The notes beneath the pieces were generated by a model. The model ran no database searches. It was not told where the DNA came from and worked only from the letters and a program-made list of their open reading frames with translations. Made by a program: the position numbers and the translations under genes. A DNA stretch of 64,000 nt, taken from the NCBI RefSeq assembly GCF_040546815.1, contig NZ_JBEPOO010000001.1, positions 62,001-126,000 of the forward strand, written 5' to 3'. Each line of letters begins with the position of its first letter. Position 1 is the first letter of the stretch. Below are positions 52,418-61,577 of this stretch, one piece after another. The stretch comes from Devosia sp. 2618 (GTDB lineage: Bacteria; Pseudomonadota; Alphaproteobacteria; Rhizobiales; Devosiaceae).

Positions 52418-54958
52418 CTACAGATCGCGGAGGAGTCTTGCGGGTCTCGCCGAGGCGGCGCGGAGGATGGTGAAGGCGCCGAGGAGGGCGGTGATGACGA
52501 TGGCGGAGAACAGGACCACGCCGAGCGCATCGGTGTTGGAGGTGAACTCGACATTGAGCATGACCATGCTGACCAGCCAGCCGACGCCCAGACCCAGAAT
52601 GACGGCAGGGATGGCGGCCAGCGCTGCGAGGATCAGATATTGCGTGAAGGCGGAGGCGAGCAGTTCAAAGCGGGTGGCGCCGAGCACCTTGGTGATGACC
52701 GTATCGGCTTCGCGCTGACGGCGACCGGTGGCCAGGCTGCCGATGAGGACGAGCAGGCCATTGCCGACGGCGAGGCCGCCGACCAGGGTTGCCGCAAAGG
52801 ACAGTTGGCTCAGGGCATCGGTGATTTGCTTGAGCGTATCGCCGATGGCGATGAAGCGGACGTCGGGCAGCTCGGCGGCGAGGGCGCGCTGTACGGCTTC
52901 TTCCTGACCCGGTGCGGCGGTGACGGCCGCGAACAGGGTCGACGGATAGCTTTCGAGCACGCCGGGCGAGAAGGTGGCGAGGAAGTCGATGCCACCCTGC
53001 CAGGAATAGTCGCGGAAACTGGCAACGGTGACGGTGATGGGATCGCCGAAGACGGTGAAGGTCAGGGTGTCGCCGAGATCAACGCCGAGGCCGGAACGCA
53101 GGCTCTGGTGCAGCGAGACGAGGCCGGGGCCGGAATAATCCTGTGGCCACCATTCGCCGGCGACGACGCGCGACGAGGCGGGCAGCACGCTGCGATAGGT
53201 GAGGGGGACTTCGCCGGCCAGCAAGAAAGTGGCTTCGGGGCCGCGGGTGCGGACCTGAGCGGAGGGGACGCCGTTGATTTCGGTCAGGGCGCCGCGCAGC
53301 ATGGGGGTTGCGACGAACTTGGCGATGTCGCTGCCCTGACGGGTTTCGAGCGTTTCGACTTCATCGGGGAAGAGGTCGGAGGCCACCAGTGTCGGGGCGT
53401 CAAAGGCCGATGCGCCCAGAAATTCCTGACGGAGATTTGCCTGTAGCACCAGAACGACGATGAGCATGGCCAGCGCCATGCCGGCCGAGACGACGACCGA
53501 TGCGGCGTTCTGGCCGGAGCCTGAAATGGCGCGCAGGGCGTGGCGCAGGATGCGGATGTTGGGTTCGGGCAGACGGCGCAGCACGAACTGGATGGCGTGG
53601 ATGAACAACTGGAAAATGATGGCGGCCAGCGCACTCGCCAGACCAAATGCAGCGACCAGCAGAACGTCGCCGGTCATCAGATAGGCCAGAACGAAAAAGG
53701 CGATGCCGGCGGCGATCAGCGGCAGCACCTGCCAGGACAACAGCAGGCCGCGCCAGTCGATGGGCGGTGCCGAGAGGCCCTTGGAGCGGAACAGCAGGAC
53801 CGGGCGAATGGTCTGGGCCTGTTGCAGTGGCAGATAGGCGAAGGCAAAGGCGGTGACAAAGCCAGCGCCGGCGGCGACCAGCAAGGGCTGGATATGCAGC
53901 TGTGGCGCAAGGCCAATGCCGACGGCCTGACCGATGAAGGGCAGCACGAAATAGGCCGCGCCACCACCTATGATCAGACCGATGCCAACGCCGACGGCGG
54001 CGAGCATGGCGACCTGGGAGAAGAAGTGGATGAAGACGCGCGAGCGGTCGGCACCCATGCTGCGCAGCACGGCGATGACGCCAGCGCGTTCGGCGATATA
54101 GGCCTGCATGCCGGTCCAGACGCTGACGCCGCCGATGAGCAGCGAGCCGAGGCCGACGATGACGAGGAAGCGCATGAACAGGTCGTAATAGAGCACCATC
54201 TGGCCGAGGCCATCGCGGGCCGAACGGACGGTCCAGCCGGTATCGGCAAAGACGTCCTCCAGCGCGGTCTTGCCGGCTTCGGCGTCGCGATCGTTGAGCA
54301 GCAGCTTGTAGCGGAACCAGCTGCCCAGGCCGGGGAGCGGCGAGGTGCGGTCGCTGACGGTGGCAAAACCATCGGTGGTGATGAGCGTCGTCAGGCCCAG
54401 GCGGAAACCACGCACGGCGCTATCGGGGAGCTTGGACAGCGTGCCGCGCGCCTGAAAGGTGGTGCCGCCGAGCGAGAAGGTGTCGCCGACAGAAATGCCG
54501 AGCTGGTCGAGCAGCAGTGGATCGACCAGAGCGCCATGGTGGCCGTCGCGTTCGGCGAGGAATTCATAGAGCGGGGTGCCCGATGCCATTTGCGGACTGA
54601 CGATCTGGCCCAGTAGTGGATAGGTCGGGCCGACGGCGCTGAGATCGACAAAGGCGTCGGCCGTCATGGTTTCGGCGCGCAAATTGGTATCGACTACGCT
54701 CGACACAATGCCGAACTGGGCCATGGTGGCGAGTTCGTCGGCAGAGGCGACGCGGTCGGCACGGGACAGTTCGAGATCGCCGCCCATCAGTTCGGCGGCG
54801 CTGTCATCAATGGCGCGGGTAATGCTGGCGCCAACCGAATTGACGCCGGCGATCAGGGCGGTGCCAACGGCAAGGCAGACCACGAGCAACAGGAAGCGGC
54901 GCAGGTCGCCGCGCATGTCGAGCAGCCCGATGCGGACTGCGGCCAGAAGCGAGCGCAT
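52418..54958 (-). CDS. FtsX-like ABC transporter permease (YbbP type)
   Basis: An 846-residue type VII ABC permease. Ten membrane helices are expected: one near the start (FLLLVVCLAVGTALIAGVNS), a large periplasmic domain, three helices at about 255-375, a central pair, a second periplasmic domain, and a C-terminal group ending with LLGAFTILRAASARPARLLR. Such mechanotransmission systems (LolCDE, MacB, YbbAP) do not transport small solutes through the membrane. The long single-chain form matches YbbP, often near esterase genes. It shares one base with the upstream ATPase gene. Confidence 0.9.
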   Translation of the reverse strand: MRSLLAAVRIGLLDMRGDLRRFLLLVVCLAVGTALIAGVNSVGASITRAIDDSAAELMGGDLELSRADRVASADELATMAQFGIVSSVVDTNLRAETMTADAFVDLSAVGPTYPLLGQIVSPQMASGTPLYEFLAERDGHHGALVDPLLLDQLGISVGDTFSLGGTTFQARGTLSKLPDSAVRGFRLGLTTLITTDGFATVSDRTSPLPGLGSWFRYKLLLNDRDAEAGKTALEDVFADTGWTVRSARDGLGQMVLYYDLFMRFLVIVGLGSLLIGGVSVWTGMQAYIAERAGVIAVLRSMGADRSRVFIHFFSQVAMLAAVGVGIGLIIGGGAAYFVLPFIGQAVGIGLAPQLHIQPLLVAAGAGFVTAFAFAYLPLQQAQTIRPVLLFRSKGLSAPPIDWRGLLLSWQVLPLIAAGIAFFVLAYLMTGDVLLVAAFGLASALAAIIFQLFIHAIQFVLRRLPEPNIRILRHALRAISGSGQNAASVVVSAGMALAMLIVVLVLQANLRQEFLGASAFDAPTLVASDLFPDEVETLETRQGSDIAKFVATPMLRGALTEINGVPSAQVRTRGPEATFLLAGEVPLTYRSVLPASSRVVAGEWWPQDYSGPGLVSLHQSLRSGLGVDLGDTLTFTVFGDPITVTVASFRDYSWQGGIDFLATFSPGVLESYPSTLFAAVTAAPGQEEAVQRALAAELPDVRFIAIGDTLKQITDALSQLSFAATLVGGLAVGNGLLVLIGSLATGRRQREADTVITKVLGATRFELLASAFTQYLILAALAAIPAVILGLGVGWLVSMVMLNVEFTSNTDALGVVLFSAIVITALLGAFTILRAASARPARLLRDL

Positions 54959-55680
54959 CAGCGCGCCACCGTCGTTTCGACGAGTTCGCCCGAGGTCATG
55001 GTGAAGACCCGGTCGGCGCGTTGCGCCAGATGGGGATCATGAGTGATGAGCACGACGGCGGTGCCCTGCTTGCGGGCCAGGTCGAACATCAGCTCGACGA
55101 CGAGCGCGCCGGTGGTCTGATCGAGATTGCCGGTCGGCTCGTCGGCCAGCAGCAATGGCGGATTGGCGACCATGGCGCGGGCGAGGCCGACGCGCTGCTG
55201 TTCGCCACCGGAAATGGCGGAGGGGCGGTGATCGAGGCGCTGGCCGAGGCCGACAGCCTCAAGTGCTGCAGCGGCCTTTTCGCGCACCTGGGACATCGAG
55301 AGTTCAGGATTGGCGATTTCAAGCGCCAGCCCGACATTGTCGAGCGCGGTCAGCGATGGAATGAGATGGAAGCTCTGGAACACGATGCCCAGCGTCTTGC
55401 GGCGGAAGCGGGCCAGCTCGTCTTCGCCGAGCTTGGACAGGTCCTGACCCTTGACCGAAACGAGACCGGAGGTAGCGCGTTCGAGCCCGGCCAGCAGCAT
55501 CAGCAGCGAGGTCTTGCCGCTGCCCGACGGGCCGACAATGGCGACGACCTCGGCCGGCGCAACGCGCAGCGAAACCTTTTTGAGAATGTGGAGCGGCCTG
55601 CCGGCGACTTCGAGCGAATAGGTTACATCTCTGGCATCAACGATCGGTGTGTCAGTGGTGTTCACGCGAACCAATTCCAT
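54958..55680 (-). CDS. ABC transporter ATP-binding protein (LolD/YbbA type)
   Basis: A 240-residue ATPase of the MacB/LolD family. Walker A is [18 protein letters not shown], the signature is [18 protein letters not shown], and Walker B is [16 protein letters not shown]. The gene overlaps the FtsX-like permease by one base and must be its energising partner. Together they resemble YbbA-YbbP rather than LolCDE, since there is only one large permease. It starts the two-gene operon. Confidence 0.93.
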   Translation of the reverse strand: MELVRVNTTDTPIVDARDVTYSLEVAGRPLHILKKVSLRVAPAEVVAIVGPSGSGKTSLLMLLAGLERATSGLVSVKGQDLSKLGEDELARFRRKTLGIVFQSFHLIPSLTALDNVGLALEIANPELSMSQVREKAAAALEAVGLGQRLDHRPSAISGGEQQRVGLARAMVANPPLLLADEPTGNLDQTTGALVVELMFDLARKQGTAVVLITHDPHLAQRADRVFTMTSGELVETTVAR

Positions 55681-55863
55681 CTTTAGGGCGTTCAGTCATC
55701 AAGCGGCGGAAAAGCCGAAGCGGCTGCCCCGGTCTAACCCGAACTTTATAGCGCATTCATAACATCTGCGTCAGGTGGGGCAGATTTGTACTGGCTTCCG
55801 CTTCTTTCTGCTGGCAGACATAACAAATTATGATTGTTTCGGATCATAGCGAGGAATTTGTAG

Positions 55864-56382
55864 ATGAAGAAGCGGACTGGCATTATTGCGGCTCTGCTGT
55901 TGGCCCCTTTGGCCATGGTCAGTGTACCCGCACAGGGGGGCCAGGCAGAGCTCGATCTGCTGACATCCTATGTCGGGGACTGGCGTGGTGAAGGCGCCCT
56001 GGTTGGCGGAGATCGCAACGAGCCGTTCCGTTGCCGCCTGACCGTTTCCAAGGGCAATCAGCTGCGCATCAATTATGCCGGACGTTGTTCGCTGGTGAAC
56101 GCGAACCTGTCGATCAGCGGCACCATCGCCTACAACGACAATGCCAAGCAGTATGAAGCAGCGATGAGCTCGAATGCCGGTTTCACCGGCATCGCCATCG
56201 GAACAGAAAACGGCGGCCGGATCAGCTTCGATCTGCGCGAACGCCAGAAGGACCAGGGCGGCAGCGACGTGCGCATCGGTTCGCGGATTTTGCTGGTGAA
56301 CAACAAGATCACGGTGGACTTCGAGGTCGAGTTCAACAATTCGGGCGAAGTGCTGAAGGCCTCGGTGCCCTTTAACCAGTAG
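55864..56382 (+). CDS. Conserved secreted protein of unknown function
   Basis: A 172-residue protein with signal peptide MKKRTGIIAALLLAPLAMVS and likely cleavage after PAQG. The mature part (LTSYVGDWRGEGALVGG, PFRCRLTVSKGNQLRINYAG, GTENGGRISFDLRE) looks like a small beta barrel of the lipocalin or THAP4-like type, possibly with one disulphide between the two Cys (in FRCRL and GRCSL). I do not recognise a named family. It is monocistronic, with its own terminator. Confidence 0.75.
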   Translation: MKKRTGIIAALLLAPLAMVSVPAQGGQAELDLLTSYVGDWRGEGALVGGDRNEPFRCRLTVSKGNQLRINYAGRCSLVNANLSISGTIAYNDNAKQYEAAMSSNAGFTGIAIGTENGGRISFDLRERQKDQGGSDVRIGSRILLVNNKITVDFEVEFNNSGEVLKASVPFNQ

Positions 56383-56407
56383 GTTCTTCGGGTTTGAATT
56401 TGTGGAG

Positions 56408-56440
56408 TGCCATCCCTGCGGTCGTGGGGGTGGCATTTTT
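56408..56440 (+). terminator. Rho-independent terminator
   Basis: TGCCATCCC and GGGGTGGCA form a 9-bp stem with one G-T pair, followed by TTTTTGTTTT, 26 bases after the secreted-protein stop codon. Confidence 0.82.
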
Positions 56441-56552
56441 GTTTTGGCGCAGGCGCGAGGGCCATGAGAGGCGATTGACAGCGCAACTGATATGATCAAC
56501 CTTGTATGGAAGATGTAACTGACCGGTTCGGTCGCTTCCAGCAGCAAGATCC

Positions 56553-57854
56553 ATGTCCAAGAAATTCGCCATTGTCGGCACCGGTGGGCGCCATCAGATG
56601 TTTCGCGAGGCGGTCGCGGAAACCCATGCCGATACCGCCGAACTGGTCGCGCTGTGCGACATCAATCAGAGCCGGCTGGCGCTGAGCGCCAATAAGGTGG
56701 CCAACAAGGGCGGCAATGGTATCGCCACCTATCTGGCGGCCGATTTTGACCGGATGCTGGCCGAGCAGGACCCCGATACGGTGATCGTGACGACGCCCGA
56801 CTACCTGCACGACGAATATATCGTGCGGGCGCTGCATGCCGGACGCAATGTGATGACCGAAAAGCCGATGACCATCGATCTGGCGCGGCTCAAACGGATT
56901 TTGGATGCGCAGCGCGAGACCGGTAAATCGGTCACCGTGACGTTCAACTATCGCTATTCGCCGGCGCGGACGCAGCTCAAGGATATTTTGCAAAGCGGCA
57001 CCATCGGGGAGATCACGGCGATCGATTTTCGCTGGTATCTCGACCGAGTGCATGGCGCCGATTATTTCCGCCGCTGGCACCGTTACAAGGACAACTCGGG
57101 CGGCTTGCTGGTGCATAAATCGACGCACCATTTTGACCTGCTGAACTGGTGGGCCGGATCGACGCCGAAGAGCGTTTCGGCGACGGGGAAGCGCGATTTT
57201 TATACGCCGGAAATGGCGATCAACCTGGGGCTCGAGGGGCATGGCGAGCGGTGCCATACCTGCCCGGTGGCGGCGAAATGCGATTTCTACATGGACCTTG
57301 AGGCGGACGAGCCGCTCAAAGAACTCTATCTCGATGCCGAGGATGATGACGGTTATTGGCGCGATAAATGCGTCTTTGCCGAGGACATCACCATCGAGGA
57401 TACGATGCAGGTGCAGGCGCAATATGCGTCGGGGACGTCGCTGAATTATACGCTGGTGGCCTATTCGCCCTGGGAAGGGCTGGAGGTCAAATTCCACGGC
57501 ACCAAGGGCGAGCTGACGCATCGCCATATCGAGGTGCATGGCGTGTTTGCCGGCGGTGAGCGCGATAAGGAAGAACGCCACAACATGACCACCGAACTGC
57601 ATCTGGCTGGCGGACTGCCGCAGCAGCTTGTCGTGTGGGAGGGCAAGGGCAGCCATGGCGGGGCCGATCCGATCATGCTGGGCTATCTGTTTGACCCCGA
57701 GCATATGGAGGCGGACACATATGGCCGGGCTTCCGATCAGGTGGCGGGGGCGTGGTCGATCCTGTCGGGGATTGCCGCCAATCGCTCGATTGCGCGCAAT
57801 GGCGAGCGGGTGTTTTTGGATGAGATGTTGAAGGAAGCTGGCATAAGCCTCTAG
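56553..57854 (+). CDS. Gfo/Idh/MocA-family oxidoreductase with a Cys-rich insert
   Basis: A 433-residue NAD(P)-dependent sugar dehydrogenase-like protein. The Rossmann loop is FAIVGTGGRHQMF (about 5-17), and the nicotinamide-site motif is TEKPMTIDLARLKR. The C-terminal domain has the catalytic-region HKSTHHFDLLNWW. A short insert, RCHTCPVAAKCDFY (about 230-243) with DKCVF further on, supplies four Cys that could hold a metal; this marks a larger subfamily. The substrate is unknown. A GntR regulator follows on the same strand after 76 bp. Confidence 0.87.
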   Translation: MSKKFAIVGTGGRHQMFREAVAETHADTAELVALCDINQSRLALSANKVANKGGNGIATYLAADFDRMLAEQDPDTVIVTTPDYLHDEYIVRALHAGRNVMTEKPMTIDLARLKRILDAQRETGKSVTVTFNYRYSPARTQLKDILQSGTIGEITAIDFRWYLDRVHGADYFRRWHRYKDNSGGLLVHKSTHHFDLLNWWAGSTPKSVSATGKRDFYTPEMAINLGLEGHGERCHTCPVAAKCDFYMDLEADEPLKELYLDAEDDDGYWRDKCVFAEDITIEDTMQVQAQYASGTSLNYTLVAYSPWEGLEVKFHGTKGELTHRHIEVHGVFAGGERDKEERHNMTTELHLAGGLPQQLVVWEGKGSHGGADPIMLGYLFDPEHMEADTYGRASDQVAGAWSILSGIAANRSIARNGERVFLDEMLKEAGISL

Positions 57855-57930
57855 AAAGCTGTGAATCACCGCATTTGCCGCACACACAGACAGACCATTC
57901 CGGCCCAAGGTCGATGAAGCAAACAGCAAG

Positions 57931-58608
57931 GTGGCGACTTTGGTGAACGAGACGGGCGAAGAAACCATGTCGCTGCGCGTCGTGGGCGCGTTGCGGGACG
58001 ATATCGTCACCATGGTGCTCAAGCCGGGCGATGTGATCTCCGAGAGCGATATTGCGGCGCGCTATGGCGTGTCGCGCCAGCCGGTGCGCGAGGCCTTCAT
58101 CCGGCTGGCGCAGCAGGGGCTGTTGCTGATCCGGCCCAAGCGGGCGACGGTGGTCAAGAAAATCTCGCCAGAAGGGGTGCGGCAGAGCCGGTTTATCCGC
58201 GAGAGCATCGAGGTCGAGATCGTGCGCCGGCTGGCGGCTTTGCCGGGCTCTGGGTCCGGTCCGGTGCTGCAGAGCCTGATCGCCGATCAGGAAGCGGCGT
58301 CGGCGGCCAATGACAGCCGCACGTTTCATACGCTGGACGAGCTGTTCCACCGCACTTTGGCGCGGCTGGCGGGCGTCGAATATGCTTGGCGGCTGATCGA
58401 CGACCACAAGATGCAGCTCGACCGGGTGCGGTATCTGACGCTGGGTGTGTCCTCGTCACAAGTGGCGATCGGCGAGCACAAGGGGATTGCCGCGGCAGTG
58501 GTCGAGGGCGATGCACCGCGGGCGGAAGCGGCGATGCGGGCGCATCTGGCGCGGGCGGAAGTGCTGCTCAACCAGACCATTGGCGATCATCCAGACTTTT
58601 TCGAGTAG
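57931..58608 (+). CDS. GntR-family (FadR/FCD) transcriptional regulator
   Basis: A 225-residue regulator. The helix-turn-helix ESDIAARYGVSRQPVREAFI (about 36-55) is followed by an FCD domain (about 80-215), with His residues in ANDSRTFHTLDELFH and GEHKGIAAAV forming a likely metal site. It probably controls the oxidoreductase upstream. Start uncertain: GTG at 57931 is used; an ATG at 57967 would lose 12 residues and is closer to a GAAGAAA sequence. Confidence 0.85.
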   Translation: MATLVNETGEETMSLRVVGALRDDIVTMVLKPGDVISESDIAARYGVSRQPVREAFIRLAQQGLLLIRPKRATVVKKISPEGVRQSRFIRESIEVEIVRRLAALPGSGSGPVLQSLIADQEAASAANDSRTFHTLDELFHRTLARLAGVEYAWRLIDDHKMQLDRVRYLTLGVSSSQVAIGEHKGIAAAVVEGDAPRAEAAMRAHLARAEVLLNQTIGDHPDFFE

Positions 58609-58747
58609 GCGTTTTTCGACCCCAATCCTGGTTTCGCAGGAATGCCATTTTGCGGTGGCAGTGTGATGTCGCTTGACCGCGTTCATGTGCTCGGGCATCG
58701 GTGAAAGTCTAATCTGACTTTTATCATCACCAAATTATGGGTCGCCC

Positions 58748-60472
58748 ATGAAGCCGACGGAATGGTCGCTTATCTACCCCCCGTTGCGCGCCATTTACAG
58801 CCGGTTCTGGTCGGGTGAGCGGTGGCTGCTGATCGGCACGGCGCTGATCGTTCTGGCCTCCGCCATCACCGAAGTTCTGACCCCTTATGTGTTTTCGCGG
58901 CTGATTGACGGGCTGGGCCTGGGCGAAGTGGGCACGGCCATCGTCTGGGCGTTTATCGCTTATGCGGTGCTGCGCGGCATCACCACGGCGCTCGACTATT
59001 GCGTCAATTACCTGTCGATCATCGCGGCGGAAAACCTCAACTTCATCACCTCGACGGTGTTTTTCGCCGAACTGCTGAAAAAGCCGATTTCGTTTTTCAT
59101 CGAGCACAATCCGGTTGAGGTGCAGTCGGCGCGCACAAAGGGCGAAAACGCCGTCTATATGGTGGTGCAGCTGCTGATCATCGTTTTCGTGCCGGGGCTG
59201 ACGCTGATTACGCTCAGCATTGCCATGCTGGGCGCGGTGATCAACCTCGAAATGGCGCTGATCGTTCTGGCCTATGGCACGATCTTTATCGGGCTGACCT
59301 ATCTGTCCAACAAATGGACGCGGCCGCTGCTCGATCACGCCATCGAGGCCAATCAGGACAATGCGCGCTTTGTCGGCAATGCCATGACGGCGATGGAGAC
59401 GCTGCGCTATTTCAATGGCGACCGCTGGATCAGCCAGCGCTTTGGCGAAAAGGCCGATCTGTCGCGGGCCAGCTGGGTCAACTGGTCGTCCAAGCGCATG
59501 GCGCTGTCGGTGGTGTTTGGCGCAGCGCTGGCGGCGCAGCTGGCCCTGACCTTTTTTCTGCTGCTGCCGCGCTATAGCGCCGGTGAACTCAGCGTTGGCG
59601 ATATCGTTCTGATCAACACCATGCTGATCCAGCTCAACCGGCCATTCGAGATGATCGGTTCGGCGATTGACGACGTGATGCGGGCTCTGAGCAATTTCCG
59701 GCCGTTCGCGCAGATGTGGAACGAGCCCAATGACCGGCTGGTGGTCGGGGCCGGGGCGCTCGATCTCAAGCAGGGCAGGTTGGCGTTTGAGAATGTCAGT
59801 TTCTTCTATGGCGAAAAGCAGATCCTCAAGGATCTCAGCTTTACCGCGGGGCCGGGCCAGATCACGTTCCTCTCGGGGGAAACAGGCGCGGGCAAATCGA
59901 CGGCGTTCAAGCTAGCGCTCAAGGCGCTGGAGCCGGCGAGCGGGCGCATCACCGTCGATGGCATCGACCTCGCCGATGTGCAGCGCGAAAGCTGGTATGC
60001 CCATATTGGCGTCGTGCCGCAGGAAGTGATGCTGCTCAGCGATACGCTGCGCGCCAATATCGTTCTGGGCCGCGATGATGACGAAATGCGGCTGCGGGCC
60101 GTGGCGGCTAAGGCGCATATCCTGCCATTCATCGATCGCCTGCCGGAGGGCTTTGAAACCAGTGTCGGCGAGCGTGGCCTCAAACTATCGGGTGGCGAGC
60201 GGCAGCGCGTGGCGATTGCGCGGGCGCTGTATGGCGATCCTAAAATGCTGCTGCTCGATGAAGCCAGCTCGGCGCTGGACGAAGTGACCGAGGCCTCCAT
60301 CGTCAACGAGCTGCGCGAACTCGATGGTGACGTGACCATTTTGGCCATCACGCATAGAAAGAGCGTGATTGCGCCGACCGACCAGGTGATTCAGTTCACG
60401 GGCGGCTCGGGCGCGCGAGACAAAGTGGAGACCGACAATGAAGACACGGCGACTGGGCAAAACGGGATATGA
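58748..60472 (+). CDS. ABC exporter, fused membrane and ATPase domains
   Basis: A 574-residue half-transporter. A six-helix exporter membrane domain (about 25-310) is followed by the ATPase. Walker A is SGETGAGKSTAFKLALKALE, the signature is LKLSGGERQRVAIARALYG, and Walker B is PKMLLLDEASSALDE. It would work as a homodimer or pair with another half. The substrate is unknown. The last 35 bases overlap the aldo/keto reductase gene, so the two are translationally coupled. Confidence 0.88.
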   Translation: MKPTEWSLIYPPLRAIYSRFWSGERWLLIGTALIVLASAITEVLTPYVFSRLIDGLGLGEVGTAIVWAFIAYAVLRGITTALDYCVNYLSIIAAENLNFITSTVFFAELLKKPISFFIEHNPVEVQSARTKGENAVYMVVQLLIIVFVPGLTLITLSIAMLGAVINLEMALIVLAYGTIFIGLTYLSNKWTRPLLDHAIEANQDNARFVGNAMTAMETLRYFNGDRWISQRFGEKADLSRASWVNWSSKRMALSVVFGAALAAQLALTFFLLLPRYSAGELSVGDIVLINTMLIQLNRPFEMIGSAIDDVMRALSNFRPFAQMWNEPNDRLVVGAGALDLKQGRLAFENVSFFYGEKQILKDLSFTAGPGQITFLSGETGAGKSTAFKLALKALEPASGRITVDGIDLADVQRESWYAHIGVVPQEVMLLSDTLRANIVLGRDDDEMRLRAVAAKAHILPFIDRLPEGFETSVGERGLKLSGGERQRVAIARALYGDPKMLLLDEASSALDEVTEASIVNELRELDGDVTILAITHRKSVIAPTDQVIQFTGGSGARDKVETDNEDTATGQNGI

Positions 60473-61412
60473 GGTTTCCGAAATCGGTCTGGGCTGCTGG
60501 CAATTGGGCGGCGACTTCGGACCGGTGGGCGACGACACGGCCAATGCCATTCTCGATGCGGCCAATGCGGCTGGCGTCAGCTTCTGGGACACGGCTGACG
60601 TCTATGGCGGTGGGCTGAGCGAAAGCCGGATCGGCGCGCATGTGAAAAATCCGGGCGTGCATGTGGCGACCAAGCTGGGTCGCTCCGGCGCGCTCTATCC
60701 GGACCAGTATTCACGCGAAGGCGTCAAAGCGAGCCTTGTCGCTTCGGCGCAGCGGCTGGGTGTCGATACGCTCGATCTGGCGCAGCTCCATTGCGTGCCG
60801 CCGGCCGTATTGGCCGATGGCGCGATCTTTGGCTGGATGGACGAGTTCAAGGCCGAGGGGTTGGTGCGCCATTGGGGCGCGAGCGTCGAAACCATCGAGG
60901 AAGGCCTGTTGTGCCTTGAGCAGCCAGGTTGCTCGACGCTGCAGATCATCTTCAACCTGTTCCGTCAGGACGCGGCCAAACAGCTGTTGCCGAAGGCGGC
61001 GGAAAAGGATGTCGGCATCATCGTGCGCCTGCCACTGGCCAGCGGTTTGCTGAGCGGCAAATACGACAAGACCACCACGTTCGACGCCACCGATCACCGC
61101 AATTTCAATGCGGATGGCGCGGCGTTTTCGGTGGGCGAGACATTTTCGGGCATTCCGTTCGAGCGTGGCGTGGAGCTGGTGGGCGAACTGCGCGGGCTGG
61201 CGCCTGAAGCCATGCCGATGAGCCAGTTTGCACTGCGCTGGATTTTGGATCACCCGCAGGTCAGCACGATCATTGCTGGCGTGAGCAAGCCCGAGCAGTT
61301 GGCAGACAATGTCGCGGCCAGCGAGCAGCGGAGCCTGTTCCCAGCGCTGATGGGGCAGCTCAGCGAGTGGTATGAGAAGGACGTGAAGTCCGCCATTCGT
61401 GGTGGGGTTTAG
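60438..61412 (+). CDS. Aldo/keto reductase
   Basis: A 324-residue TIM-barrel NADPH oxidoreductase. The catalytic tetrad is visible: Asp51 and Tyr56 in WDTADVYGGG, Lys79 in VATKLGR and His118 in LAQLHCVPP. The C-terminal ISTIIAG-like phrase reads VSTIIAGVSKPEQL, for cofactor binding. It belongs to the group acting on sugars and related aldehydes; the substrate is unknown. Its start lies inside the end of the ABC exporter gene, which is unusual and suggests joint expression. Confidence 0.9.
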   Translation: MKTRRLGKTGYEVSEIGLGCWQLGGDFGPVGDDTANAILDAANAAGVSFWDTADVYGGGLSESRIGAHVKNPGVHVATKLGRSGALYPDQYSREGVKASLVASAQRLGVDTLDLAQLHCVPPAVLADGAIFGWMDEFKAEGLVRHWGASVETIEEGLLCLEQPGCSTLQIIFNLFRQDAAKQLLPKAAEKDVGIIVRLPLASGLLSGKYDKTTTFDATDHRNFNADGAAFSVGETFSGIPFERGVELVGELRGLAPEAMPMSQFALRWILDHPQVSTIIAGVSKPEQLADNVAASEQRSLFPALMGQLSEWYEKDVKSAIRGGV

Positions 61413-61419
61413 GTTTGTC

Positions 61420-61514
61420 ACCTCGCCCCGCTGGTGCGTGTGAGGGGACGAGATTGTTTGTCGTCCTGACACTGCACCCCTCACCCTAGCCCTCTCCCCT
61501 GAGGGGCGAGGGGA
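61420..61514. repeat. Intergenic palindromic repeat, family A copy 3
   Basis: The left part CACCTCGCCCCGCTGG and the right part CCCTGAGGGGCGAGGGG form inverted arms around an inner GTGAGGGG/CCCCTCAC pair. It lies between two convergent genes, like the other family A copies. Confidence 0.75.
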
Positions 61515-61577
61515 CTGTTCGGTGGTTTGGATTGAAGTCGTGTGAAATGGCCGCTTGGTGTGGCATCGCTCTGAACC

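Noticed and set aside
53540..54616. 358-codon open frame on the plus strand inside the FtsX-like permease
   Set aside because: Low-complexity Gly/Asp/Gln content is typical of a shadow frame, and the permease reading is unambiguous.
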